A DNA stretch of 64,000 nucleotides from Ascidia mentula (lineage: Eukaryota; Chordata; Ascidiacea; Phlebobranchia; Ascidiidae): the NCBI GenBank assembly GCA_947561715.1, contig OX387200.1:1862501-1926500 (forward strand). The letters are read 5' to 3'. A model generated the notes under the pieces. It saw only the letters and a program-made list of their open reading frames with translations, searched no databases and was not told where the DNA came from. How positions within the stretch are numbered: position 1 is the stretch's first letter; every line of letters begins with the position of its first letter. Below are positions 26,209 to 40,000 of the stretch, in pieces. The position numbers and the translations under genes were made by a program.

Positions 26209-28620
26209 ATGCAAGGTTTTCAAAATATTTTATATGTAACGTTGGGATTCGTGGTTGCGTGCTCGGCACTTCGACACACTTCGACACTAAAATAATTTAT
26301 GAAGACCCAAAACACACAGGTCACAAAACGTTACGCGTGAATAAGCTCAGAATTTTGAACAACATAAAACGTAACTGGTCATAAATTTGGCTCGCATATA
26401 TTAACAATTTCACACGCATACAAAAGGATAGTGGTGGCAACTATCCCACGCGTGCCAGAAGATCCAGCAATTGTCGACACTGTAAAGGTTAAGAATGATC
26501 ATTGTGAAGGTGAAGAAGTTTATCGTTGGTGACTTGGGCCTCGCGGTCAGATTTATTCGGAAACAAATTTTAACAAAGCTGATTTTTTGAAAAACTTTTT
26601 TGTTTATATATGTGCAAAAAAGCCATTATAATATTGGTAAGCTGCAGACAGGGTGTGTACACGCACTGTTTCGACCTTTTTGTTTCGTGTACGTTTTAGG
26701 GCAAACCACTATCTCTTAACTTATCTTTTGCAGGAAAAGTTTTTTGTCCACGAGTGGACGCATTCACGAGGGGATGTTTATGATGAAACTCCGACCGACC
26801 GATTATTTTGTGCAGTTTGTCAGCTGAATTCCCAAACCATGCTCTTTGCGGGACTATTTATTGCGTTTCTGAGTCAAATATCGTGACAGGTGTTTTTATG
26901 CAGCATTTCTTACCTCGAAAATTAATATAATATTTTGCATCGTAGGATCAGATTTTTTAATAAACGTTTTGCATGAAAGTCGTGTCTAAATTTTTCGTTA
27001 TATATCACAAGCTTTTGGAAATATAAAAATTTACGCACATAGTATATAAAAAGATCCGTAACGTCCCTTAAAGCACTCGAGTACGAAACAAGCTGATTTT
27101 TTTGGCTAATATATGCGAGTCGAATTAATGTCCCGTTTCGCTTTATGTTTTTCAAAAATTCGGTTGGTGGTAATGTTGTATCATGAAAACTATTCATAGT
27201 GCAAAAATTTAGTGAACGCCCTTTTTTCTTTTCTGTTCGAGCTTGTTAATTGATGTAAATCGAATATTGTGCAAACACAGTTTGTCCTCGTATTACTATC
27301 CCAACTGTTCAGTTTGCGCACACCCGTTTTGTAGCGTTTGTTCACGGCGCCAGTACACAAAGTAACACATCGCACTAATGCTTTTCCTCATGCTTTCTTC
27401 TTCATCTTTGTTGTCTATTCAAAGCACGATTTATCACATACACATCCAATACACTGCACTGTATCTCTTTGCCTTTCAGCGATTTTCATCAATTTCGTTT
27501 TACCTCGTTTTCATTTGTTTTCCGTATTTTATTTCAAAGTTTGCCACTTCCCGTAACGCGCCAATGACTTGCGTGTGATCTTCCTTGATTGGTTGATTGG
27601 CCGGTGCAAACAGCGCTCCGAGAATTACCGAGCTAGTCTTGAGATTGGCGTTGCGTTGTACGGTGATTTTTAGTGTTGCCAAACTAGTGCTTTGTATCAA
27701 AGGGTTTATTGGCGTTTTGTGGTATTTTGTGTACGTTTTACTGTAATTTTTAACATTAGTTCGTTTATTAAAGTCAGATGTCCATTTAGTAAAACCAGTG
27801 TAAGGTACCTTGGTTTTGGAGGTAACCCGTTATTGCACGGTCCGGGCCTTTTCCGAATTAGGAAGGCAGCGTTTAAGTAAAATATCTTATTTGAGGCAGT
27901 AGGATTGTGTTTGATGGTCAGGGGTCGCAGCCCAAAGACTCAATTCCCACTTGTTTGGGAATTAACTGAAACTTGCATCGTTTGCATGAGTCAGATAAAT
28001 CGATGTGATCGTGCTGAATTTTCTTGCAATGAATTTAGCCTCTAATTTGGAACAAACCCATGTATTTGTTGCACTCAGATTATAGAGTTCTGTGATAATC
28101 ACGACAAAAACAACACAGAAGCCCCGAATGAACATGAAAGATTGTGCGACTTAAGAAGTGTTTGGAGTGCCATCAGATCGTCAATTGATATTAAGAACAA
28201 CAACAACAACTTTCCAAATAGCAACATTATGGATGTTACACCGTCATTTGAAGTGTTGGTTGGGACGTTTCTGGAAGCATGGGAGAGGTACGATTATTTT
28301 TTATGAAATAAAATTGCAAATATTTTGGCTTTGGGCAGTTGTAACTGGCTGTATTTTAATAGTGATTATATATTCTGTTTTATTTGATTGATTTTTGGTA
28401 TTGTGAACAAAAGCCCATTAAATGAGATATGTTTTGCAAAATAAGCAGACTTATTTCCGAGTGCTTGTTTTGTGACGAAAACATTTCCCGAATAAATTAG
28501 CAAGTTTGTTTGTTGATCAATTTTTTCCCAATGGACCATTTTTTCCCTTCAAATTGGTGTTGGTCGACGGAAACAGAAAAAACCTTGTTGATATCATCAC
28601 AAACCTTGTAGCTAGAGGAA
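26209..28620 (+). pseudogene. Decayed B-type CLCA gene
   Basis: Fragments in the right order match gene 6. They are an exon 1 start (26209-26275, MQGFQNILYVTLGFVV-like), the end of exon 1 (26431-26487), exon 4 with a degraded zinc motif (26734-26806, HEWTHSRG), exon 6 (28079-28287, lacking the bases for the first VWA strand but keeping SGSM-like coding), and part of exon 7 (28501-28620). Exons 2, 3, 5 and everything after exon 7 are absent. Frames are broken in several places, exon 1 is interrupted, and a repeat fragment of the inverted-end family sits at 26595-26690. Its position between two A-type genes matches that of gene 6 after gene 5, so it is the dead B partner of gene 4. Confidence 0.82.
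26595..26690. mobile_element. Inverted-end element fragment inside the pseudogene
   Basis: It contains AAAAAAGCCATTATAATATT, then GCTGCAGACAGGGTGTGTAC and CGCACTGTTTCGACC, the left-end signature of the copy at 42355-42698. The remainder of the element is missing or unrecognisable. Confidence 0.6.
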
Positions 28621-28869
28621 AACAAGTGTCTCATTGATCATTATTGATCCGTTACACTGTGGTTTGAACTCATCTTTACCCCACAGTTGTAGGTTTCGCT
28701 CTTAATTCAACATTTCATGAAATGGATACAATATAAACCATTTCCTTAAAGTTAATGACTTAATTACGTGAGCAGTGATTTTTTTTGAGAAATTATGATA
28801 AAGAACCGGTAATTTGTCAGTCTAACTATTGTTAATTGCCGCCTTAATCGCGCCACTCTTACTTCGTGC

Positions 28870-29267
28870 AGCACCAGACGAATATTTGCACAATGACGTC
28901 AAAATAAACCCGGGAAAACCAAAGTTTCATATTTACGACTTCGCAATTATTAGAAGAGGAAAGAAAATCAAACAAAGCTCCTTGAAAGATATTAATTAAG
29001 TGGGGTATTTTATTGTGCGGTAGAAACAACGTAGACAGATTGCGCAATTGCGACATTATATAGCAAACAGCAGCGGATGTCTCACATCAGTTGTGAGATC
29101 GAACTGAAAATGAAACATTACCTTCCAAATTAATGCAATTAGTGGAAGCAATATATATTTTTGAAGAGGTCTACAAGCGTTGTCTTAAGGTGATGAACTC
29201 AGCTAATTATAACATTTTTAATAATTGGACACAGATTTCTACCAGATTGTAGTAGTGTTACAAAACG
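28870..29267 (+). promoter_or_regulatory. Putative promoter of gene 5
   Basis: Duplicate of the gene 4 upstream block, with TGACGTCA at 28894-28901 and TATATA at 29057-29062, and a closely similar 45-base leader before the ATG. About 180 bases present upstream of gene 4 are missing here. Confidence 0.45.
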
Positions 29268-32200
29268 ATGAGACATTTTTTTGGAGTTGCAAGCGTTTTG
29301 TTTTGTTTCTTTTTCTTGGAATGCTCAGCCGTGTTTGATCAAGTTTCTCTTGTGGATAATGCCTACGGCGGGATATTGGTTGCAATCAACCCTGATGTAC
29401 CTGAGGATCTGGCTATTATTGAAGCCGTTAAGGTAAATTATGCAATCTTCTGAATTGGTGTAGATCAAAAAAGGTCTATATTGTATGCAACACAGGACAT
29501 GATTACAAATGCTTCAAGTGTTTTGTTTGCCGCCACCCACAAGAGGGCGTACTTTGGAAACGTCACAATTCTTGTTCCCAAAACTTGGAGTGGAAATTAT
29601 GAGACAGCCTATGGACAAAGCTATAACTTGGTAGGAATTGCGTTGAATAGTAGCAGATGCTCAAACAATTACGTCCAATGTTGATTACGATCATTGCATG
29701 TTAAAAATTTAACCTCAAATGTTTGATCAAAACCAGAGGCATTTGATCCATAAGCACTAGTTTCGACTGACGTTCTTTTCAGGCTGACGTTCTTGTAGCC
29801 GATGCCAACCCTGTGTACGGTGATTCCCCTTACACGCTACAGTATGGTCAGTGTGGAGAACCTGGATCCTACATCCACGTGACTCCTGATTATTTAAGGG
29901 ATGATTCGTTTGTCAATGACTTCGGTCCTCGAGGTAACTTGATTAGATCAACTCCAAACTGATGGACGATTTAACAAATTTACTTGTCACAATTTTTAGG
30001 AAAAGTTTTTGTCCACGAGTGGGCGCACTTGCGGTGGGGCGTTTTCGACGAAATTTCTACGGACGGATACGGAGCGTTTTACTATGACAACCAACAAAAG
30101 ATCCAAGCCACAAGGTTAAAATTCATTGATATTTAAGAACCCCAAACTGTGCCGTTTGTCCACTTTTTAATGGAAGAAAACATTGCCAGAGCATGTATTT
30201 TTGAACTGTAAAATAATTGAATTCAGTTGAGTAAACATTTTTAATTGTTGAAGAAAAATTCTACTTCGTTTGAAAGACTGGAAATCTTATTGGTAGGATA
30301 TACTTGTAAAGTTGTATCCTGGTAGCGGCGTATGCTTTGGCAAACATGAATGGTCGTTAATCTATATTTACTGACGGGGAATTTCCGGCAACGTCTGTTT
30401 GCTTTGCGACCTCCTATCTAAGGTCGTAATATGACGAAATAAACGCGATACTTAACTTTCGAATTCCTGAGGTTATGATGTCGCAACAACTGCGGATTGG
30501 CAATAACGTTATAGCATACCTGCTGGACTAATACTTTACAAGAAAAGCTTCTAACCCTTTCTTTAGCAGTACAACAACACTAAACCCAATTTTCTATTAA
30601 TACACGAAACTCTTTATGGGCCCATGCAGCTGCAGCTCACAGAACTCATATTATTGTCTCTATTTTGACATTTTTTCATATTGCTACCAGAAGCGAAAAG
30701 GATCAAATCGACCTGGCATAAACATTAGTTTATTGTTAGCAATCCTATTTTTGCAAGTCGTACATTGTCGCGAAACTGAGTTTTAAAAGGTGCCCGGTGG
30801 GTCTTGAGGGAAGCAACATTTATTTTTCATCCAACGATGCGCTTTCGCGTTCTTGTCAAAACGACCCTTACACTGGACTTCCAGAGACCGGATGTGTATT
30901 CGTTCCCAACTCAGACCAGAACGTCGACACTTCGCTGATGTCTTACCAATTCGTGGATCAGGTAACCCCCATAAATATATTTGTGTTGTAGTTTCTAATC
31001 ATGTCACTCTATTTTATCTGGGTTAGTTGGTGATATGTCATCCCTAATTCGTCTCAAAATTATTGTTTTAAACCGAATAATTCAATGCCTAAAATCAAAA
31101 TTTGTGCATTTAAAGATTGTAGAGTTTTGTGATGACGAAACGGAAGAAAATCGGAAAGACAAAAGCTATCACAACACAGAAGCTACGAACGATCAGAACC
31201 GACTTTGTGAACTTAGAAGTGTTTGGAGCGTCATTGGATCGTCTGTGGATTTCGACAACGCAAACTTTCCCGATAATTCTATCCATGACGTCACACCAAC
31301 GTTTCATATCGTGCAAGCCAGAAGTTACGACAAATTCGTTTTGGTCCTCGATGTTTCTGGAAGCATGGGAGGCGTAAGTTGGGTCCTTGCATAGTCATTG
31401 CACTTTGGTTTAAGCATAGTTGTCAATCTTTTCTACTAACAATGTAATTGTCATTTATGCAAACCATGTCTATTCATCCGTCAACTTTCAGCAACTATCT
31501 CAGAGACTAATTTGTGTTTTTAGGATAAAATTTGTAGAGTAAAAAAGGCAGCAAGTTTGTTTGTCAAGCAGTTTTTACCTAATGGTACAAAAGTCGGAAT
31601 TGTTAAATTTGAAACTTCCGCAACGATTGTATCCAAGTTGGTTTTGGTCGATGATAACAAAGACTTACTAACAAGCTACATTACTGGGCTTACTACAGGC
31701 GGAAATACCTGCATTGGGTGTGGAATTAAATATGGCATTGCTGTAAGTCATGTAACTACTATGACAGAATAATGTTCTGTTAAAAATCCACGTAAAACAA
31801 CTTTGAATATGACTTTTAAGAACAACAATCATTGTAAAAAATAAACGCTGACATACCAGAAAACATAATTTTTATCACATATTGGATTACTTTGTTAACG
31901 TTGCGTTATACTACATTTGCTAAATTTATATTTACGTGGTGTACAAGATTGCCCATATATGTAAACATTTTTTATTATCTGCTGGCTGTTTAACTTGGGG
32001 TGGTTGTGATTTGGATTGACTTCACATCGTATGAAACTTTAGGTACTTGAAAGCGATGGCACATCGGCTGCGGGAGGGCACTTACTGGTGTTAACTGACG
32101 GGGAAGAGAATGAACCACCCTATGTAAAAGACACCAAAAAAGAAGTCATGTCAAAGGTTAGTTTTTTCAGCTGAAATATTGGACTTTATACTTTTACCTA

Positions 32201-35200
32201 TTTATTCCCTTGATAGAATGTTGTGGTGGACACCATATTTGTTGGTGTCACCACCGCAAATTCAGATCTTCAACATTTAAGTGAAGAAACACATGGAGTT
32301 TGGTTTTTCAATGATGCTACCGACAGCGGTGCTTTGCTTGAATCTTTTAAAGAACTGGCTGATGTATCGGATGGCGACGTGTACAACGATGTCTTCCAGG
32401 TAATAATTGTGCTATGCTTCGTTCCATATCAATAATAATTTTTTTTAAATGTTTAATGCTCGTTGGGTTCGATGTTTAAATAGCATACTTCTGTCTCCTG
32501 TTCGACGAGGCATGGCGAACATCCTGACGAATATGTTTGTGTTAAAATTTTTTATTATATGTTTGTGGGTAAGTTGTAACTTAAATTTTTTTTTAGGTTT
32601 ATGGACAAACATTTGAATTGAGTTCAAAAGACGAACAAAATGGAACAGTTTTCATCGATTCAACTATCGGCAATCAGACAGTGTTCACCTTCTCATATTC
32701 TGCACAATATCCAATAAATGTTGTTGTTAATTCCCCTGGTGGTGCGCGATATTGTTCAGCAAGTAATATGGGAAATTGTAACGGTCTTTCAACAAATGAC
32801 AACACCCTTAAAACTATTATGTTTTCGATTCCCGGTACTGCTGCGGTAGGAAGTTATGGAGGATAAACTCGGCCCACATAATCATGTTTCATTCAATTTA
32901 GGTGGGAAGCTGGGTATTTCTAATCTATACGGAAGACCCAGATAGCGTTGACGTCATTGTAACGTCAATGGCGGCAAACAGAGATGTGGAGCCAATGTTG
33001 GTAGAGTCAGGGATGTCAAATATTGACCCAACCAACCAGGAACCTATCGTTGTTTACGCGAAGGTATTTTAACCTAATGTTTGCGTGACGTCAACGTTTC
33101 TTGTATAATTTAATTTTTGTTATTTAAAGACACGGGTATTTACTTCAAAACGCCTTTAGTGAGATATTATAAAGAGCACTACAATGTTGTTTTGAGGACG
33201 TGGTCAGTACTTAAAGAGCACAGCTTCCGTTGATGAAATGTGTACATATGCCTATTAAATATCTAAGCCTTGGGTTTTCAAAAATCCTAATTGGTCTATA
33301 ACTATCAATGCCATTGCATACATAAATATGTCTTGTTGATGAGAATAGGTTGCTATCGGTTACACACCGGTACTTGGGGCTACTGTCATTGCAACTGTAT
33401 CATCTCCTTCTGGGACTACGTACACCCTCACACTTTTGGACACAGGCTCAGGTAAAATTTATAGAAGAATATAAAAACCTGCGTTGCCGCATTGTTTTAT
33501 GCAATCGCATAATAGCCAGGATCATCTCGCTTCCTGGATGTTCACTTGGCGATCACAGCTACAGCGCATTGTTCTGAATTGTGGCAGATTCTGCTGAACC
33601 CACATTGTATTCACTTTTAGTATCGTTTGCAATTGTCAAATTTATTTTTTATTTTAAAGCTCCTGATACCAGGAAGTTTGACGGAGTTTATTCAAGATAT
33701 TTCGTGGAGTTCGTTGAAGAAGGACGATACTCTGTTCAGGTTTCAACTTTCAATTAAATTATTGTTTGTAATCTTTAGCAAACAAATAGTCAGTTTGTTA
33801 ACGTAATCTTCGTTAAATCACACGATTGTGCATCCGCTATTATGTTAAATTGTCACCGTTTAATTTAACACAATTGTTTGGATTATACGCGTTTTTGCGT
33901 TCTTTTGAAAACATTGATGTAATTCTCTCAGGTAAAAGTTACTGGACTTGGAAACCAAACAACGTACGGAAGTACAAAGTCATCACCAGCCGCTTATAAT
34001 CCCGGTTCTATTCAGAGCGACGGTAAAGCGAAAAACTTCTTTTAGAAAAGTTTTGAGGAATATAGTAGAAAATTTTTAAACTTCTTTAAAAATCACCGGT
34101 GTGTTTTGAAGGCACTCTTGTCACCAACCCGAACGGACCGATCTACAATACAGGGAGCAACAGCGCCGATAGTGGTGTCTCCACTTCACAAATTGATCCT
34201 TTCACAAGAGTTGTTTCTCCAGGAGGATTTTCGTACTCTGGGTAATTTAATGACAAGTTCAAAATGATTGCCTAACTGGAACAACTTACTACATGCCATA
34301 CAACATATGGGTTTTATGATTGTATAAACCACACTTTAGTCGAGATCCAACCTTTTACCTGTTTTGGTGTACCTTTACACAGTAAATTTTTTACAAATTT
34401 TCACCTAAGATCGCCGTTTGTAGACATGCAGTAAACAATGCCAAGTGGTTTAGCACCAATGTTTTAAACCCAACTGAAAATTGTCAAACCTCACTTAGAT
34501 GGACTATGCAACCGCCCATTTTTATCCAGAGTCGTTGTTAACCCTGCGGTTGACACGCTTCCTCCGAGCAAGGTCATTGACCTCAATGCAGCTCAACTTG
34601 ACGTCACAGATCTTTCAAATGGTGCAAGATTGACCTTCTCCGCTCCTGGGTCAGATTATGATTCCGGGAAAGGTTGGGCACAAAGTTTGAATCCTTCTGT
34701 AAACGTATATTTTTATCCAGTCACAATAAAACTTTCACGATTTATTGCAGCATTACAGCCCAATTGGTAAATATTGCTTGGGTCAAACGATCCTTCTCAA
34801 TGTTCAATACAACTCCACACAATACGTGGTAGTTTCCATTGACGTCAATGATTGCTAAATCGAGTGGCGAACAATTATTTAAAGAACGACTTTAACTAGA
34901 CAAATACAACATTGAGTTCACATGGGCTTTTCCAGCAAAATTAGGATTGCTTGGTTTTGTTTGACTGAACAATAAACTTTAATGAGGAAATCCCAGCTGT
35001 AAAACCAAGTCTGTCAATTTTAATTCGACAAATTCCTATGACTGCAGCTTCCACTTATGAAATCCGGTACACTTACAACGGCACTAACGACCTCATGAAC
35101 AGTTTCAACAGTTGTATTATTGTGGAACAAAATATGCTGCTAGAAGGCAATATATCTGCACCTAAAGTGGCGGGAAGTCCTGAAACTATGGTTACAAACT

Positions 35201-36357
35201 TAACTGACTTGCCACAAAACCGTGATGCTGTGAGGTATGTTCATTACCTGTAAATCCTTAAGTCCTTAGGCGTCTGAAAAAAATATCCAATTTTTTGCAA
35301 TGCTTTCCAGCATATGGTTTGCAATGCGTTCGTACGATGAAGCTGGGAATGTGAGTCCAATGTCCAATATTGGAATGATGAATGTGTTCATTGTTCCGTT
35401 TGTGGTCCCAACCACTGCTGTCATTGACACCAGCCCCGATGTAACTGCTACAAGCACACCTGACACAAACGCACCAACCACTGCAATGACAACAACTACT
35501 TCCACTTCCACTGCAAGTTCCACAACCACCGGAAAATCGGGTTAGATTTACGTTCATAAACTCACGATATTTGAAGAACTTTATTGACGTTTTTTTTTGT
35601 CGGTTGCAGAGATTCAGAGGAAACTGGAAATTTTTCAGTTGACGACAATAATTCTGGCGGCTGTTTGTGTTGTTCTGAGTAAGTATAATAAGACTATGAG
35701 TTTAATGTATAAACCTAGCCCCAGCAGGAATAGCTTAACGACTTGTGCCTGACTTTGATTGACATGAGGTATATGCCACAATCATGTCCAACAGCACATT
35801 TATTGTTGCTGTGTGGATAGGGTATGTTAAATAATTTTCGTGAAAATAAACATAATCTTCATACAAACAATCAAGTTTAAACAACATATTTGTTGCAACC
35901 AATATCTATTTCACAACATGCATCTGTTGGTCATGTGTAGAGATTTTGCTAAAAAATACAATTCGGACATACAAGTCACTTGAATCGATGACCCGTTGAT
36001 TAACGTCTTATCAAACAAAGTTCTGCACTCGTGACATTTTACGAGTTGGAATTTTGTCACTCTTCGTAGATCGTAAATTAACTCATGACATTCGGCGTAA
36101 ATATGTCAAGATATGTGAAGGAATAAATGCTGATGTTTCTACGATTTACAACCGAGATATGTTTTATAGTTTGTGTCCTGGTCGCAGTTAGTGTTGTGCA
36201 TTGTGTTCTGAGGAAGCAACGCAAAAAGTACAATGCGTTGTTGGCCGAAAGCATGAAGGAGCACAACAAATATGGATTGAAAGACAATGGTGTTGAAAGA
36301 TTCAAAAGACCAGAGATTGTATCGTCTGGTCAAACCAACATAGGATACGAAATTTAG
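29268..36357 (+). CDS. CLCA-like: Gene 5: full-length CLCA-like protein, A type
   Basis: Twenty exons: 29268-29432, 29496-29630, 29783-29933, 30000-30114, 30790-30961, 31116-31373, 31524-31742, 32043-32156, 32217-32399, 32597-32845, 32902-33063, 33349-33451, 33660-33739, 33932-34022, 34112-34241, 34530-34672, 35048-35234, 35311-35540, 35610-35678, 36170-36357. They encode 1047 residues. Zinc motif [32 protein letters not shown] and LTDGEE are all intact. Thr/Ser stalk, membrane helix ([14 protein letters not shown]) and tail ending RFKRPEIV...GYEI. Exons and many introns align base by base with gene 4, so this is a recent duplicate. Exon 14 is 91 bases against 85 in gene 4, and the tail is three residues shorter. 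AATAAA at 36654-36659. Confidence 0.92.
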
Positions 36358-37076
36358 AGTTTCAGCTCTACGTGATTCCCCACAACGTTTTCATTTACAT
36401 AGTAATGTCTTATACACAGACTACACTGACAACGTTGTCTAGCGAATTTTCTTCGTGTTATAACAAATCCAACATATTTTAACATGGGAAATATATGTTT
36501 CCATAAATGTGCTCACCATTTAATTTTACTGAAAAAAAATCCAATTACAATATGCGAGTTCATGTGCTGATTGGTGTTTTCAAACTTATGACTGCATTGC
36601 TCGCAAAACTTCGCAATGTGATTGTCTTCAACAACCATATGTTCATGATTAACAATAAACGTCATTGCTTGTCAATAGCATCAGGAAAACATGGTGCAAG
36701 CTAACCGCATTGCAAACATTGGAATGTACCTTCCACATGTTTGCTGGTTGATTAAGGTTCAAACATGTAATTCCACCTACTTGCTCGTAAATCTGTGTAC
36801 AGGGTAATTAATGGTCCTGCTGGTGAAATAAATTGTTTTCGAAACCCGGACAGAAATCGGAACAGGTGTATATATAATGACTGTTCACGGCAGGCAGTGA
36901 AATACATTTCAGTTTTGTTGGGAAGCAGTGGGCAGGACAACAGGGATAATTGTGAGCAACATCACCAGAATCAAATGTGTATTTATATACTTTAGCATAC
37001 TGTCAAGATTTACAATCTAATTTATTTTGGGATATGTACTTTAGGATTTAGTTGTGTGTTATATGTACAAAAAACA
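36358..37076. other. Intergenic region between genes 5 and 6
   Basis: It is the counterpart of 25122-26208, sharing the block at 36520-36675 and the segment with GTAATTAATGGTCCTGC. It presumably holds the 3' end of gene 5 and the promoter of gene 6; no extra gene is seen. Confidence 0.55.
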
Positions 37077-40000
37077 ATGCAAGGTTTCCGAGATGTTTTG
37101 TTCGTTACGTTGGGATTCGTGGTCGGGTGTTCGGCACTTTTTAGCACAGTTTCATTTGATAACAACGCCTACAACGGCATATTGGTGGCAATTAATCCAG
37201 ACGTGCCAGAAGACACAGCTATTGTTGAAACTATAAAGGTAAAGACATGTTTCGTTTCAAATTTGTTTTAATAAAATCGTAAACAATTTTTGTGCAGGGA
37301 ATGATAACAAACGCGTCGAACGTTTTGTTCACGGCTACACACCAGCGGGCGTACTTTGGTAAAGTCACAATTCTTGTTCCAAAAACCTGGAACGGAAATT
37401 ACAAAATGGCCCAAACACAAAGTTACAGTCTGGTAAAATTTTTAATTAATAACGAAGTGGATACACGTGACCTGTTGGTGTTGAGAAAAACTAGAAATAA
37501 TCCAAAACACTTTTAGGCGGATGTGATAGTCGCCGATGCAAACCCTGTGTATGGAGATTCCCCTTACACAGTTCAGTATGGTCAATGTGGAATGCCTGGA
37601 TCGTACATTCACTTTACCCCAGAGTATCTGATGGACGATACGTTCGTTGATGACTTTGGGCCCCGTGGTAAGATATTTTCTGAAATAAATTTTAAAAAAC
37701 ACAGATCTTTTGACAAACTAATTTTTGTTTTTTGTCCGCGTTTGAGGCGTCCACTATCTTAAAAATTTTTACTAGGAAAAGTTTTTGTCCACGAGTGGGC
37801 GCATTTGCGATGGGGAGTTTATGATGAAACTCCAACCGACGATTATAACCATTTCTATTACGACAGTCAACAGAAAGTACAAGCGACAAGGTAAGCGGGT
37901 AATAATATATCGAGTTCAGTTTGTCAGCTGAATTTTCCAACCAAGCTCTTTGCGGGGACTGCTTACTGCGTTTCTGACGTAACGTTTTATGGCTTGTATG
38001 TTTAAGCACTTCGTAAATTATTTGCCTTGTCGCAAATAAGTGACAACTATGGTTCCACGGTAATTGCCCGAATTACAGGCTATTTAAACTTTAATTAGTT
38101 ATATCCCAGCACAAGTTGTGAGTTGAATTAAAATTTTGAACAATTATATTTTACAGGTGCCCTGTTGAAATTCAGGGTAAAAATGTATTGTTTTCTCCGA
38201 AGAATCGCGCGAATGCGATCCAATGTAAAGACGATCCACTGACTGGACTTCCTCAATCTGGTTGTGTTTTCATTCCTAACTCGGTGCAAAATACCAGCAC
38301 ATCTTTGATGTCTTATCAATTTATTGACGAGGTAACCAATGTAATTCAAGGTGTACAGAGCAGATTGTATAGCAGATTCGGGCCATGTAGGCATAATGGG
38401 CACTTTGTCTGCGAATCTTTGGCCAACCTGTCAACCTTACTACTATTTCTAGTCGCTCGTCGAAATGTTTTCTCACCCCTGCTTTACGGTGTTTATTCTC
38501 GTCGTCTGTACTTGTTGTTTGGCAACTAAAGGTTTCATTGCTTGCATGGGTCCGCTTAATTAATGGGATTATAATGAAATTCATTACATTACATTTAGCT
38601 TTAGTCTACCACAAACCCATGTAATTCTTGCACCCAGATTATAGAGTTCTGTGATGACCACGACCACAATACTGAAGCTCCGAACGAACAGAACAGATTA
38701 TGCAACTTGAGAAGTGTTTGGAGTGTCATCAGATCGTCAGTTGATTTCAGCAACAACAACTTTCCTAATAGCAACGTTGCTGACGTTACACCGTCATTCG
38801 ACGTTTTACAAGCAAGACCTTTTGAGAAGTTTGTGTTGGTCTTGGACGTTTCTGGAAGCATGAGAGGGGTGCGCAAACTTTGCAAATTTTGTTAACGTAA
38901 ATTTTTTTAATTATTTTAGTTTTGGGTAGTAACTTGGTGTGCTTGTATAGTGATTATATTTGTTTTAATAGGTGGATTTTAGATATTGCCAAAAATGGTT
39001 ATTACGCTAATTAAATGAGTTTTTATGCAAAATTAGCTGACATATTTCTGAGCACTGTCGTGCGCAAACTTTTCCTGCAGCAAGAAAAGCAAACAAAATG
39101 TGCTCTGTTACATTGAAATCTGACTTGATCTCTGAACGCCTTTCATTGAATAGGAAAGGCTGGAAGACATGCAGAAAGCCGCAAGTTTGTTCGTTAAACA
39201 ATTTTTGCCAAATGGAACAAAAGTCGGAATTGTTCAGTTCAGTTCGCGTTCTGATATTCTCCATGATTTGGAGGTTGTCGACAATATTAGACAAGACCTT
39301 GATGATATCATCACAAACCTCGTAGCCGACGGATCTACCTGTATTGGTTGCGGGATTTCAGACGGTCTCATCGTAAGAATGTTCTGCTTAAAATTTCCAG
39401 ATATGTTGGTAACATGCTATTTTATCAGGTTCTCGAACAGGATGGTCAATCGGCAGCTGGAGGACATTTATTGGTTTTATCTGACGGGGGTGAAAATGCA
39501 GTACCATTTGTAATCGATATAACAGACGATGTAATAAGCAAGGTAAAAGCCTCCAAAAAATATGTTTAGCCAAATATCTAATTTGAGAGAAGCAGATTAC
39601 CTGCAAATAATACGTAGATTTTATATAGAATGGACAGTTGCCTAAACCTTATCTCTGTTCCTTAAGTTGGCCTAGAAATACATTTTTGATGAATTTTTGA
39701 AACTAACCAAAACATTTCTCACAGGGTGCAATAGTGGATTCAATATTTTTTGGGATTTCGACTGCTAATCAAGCCTTGCAGAACTTAACGGAAGAAACAC
39801 AAGGAGTTTGGTTTTTCAATGATGACTTAGACAGTGGAGCCTTGCTCGAAACATTTAAGGAGCTTGCTTATCTGCAGGATGGAGACGTGTACAAAGAAGT
39901 GTTCCAGGTATGAGTACTTAACTTACTCAAATTCTCCGATTTTAACATTAGAAGCTTGGTAAATGTTAAACTCCGGAGCTCCTCTTGCGCTACTGATAAG

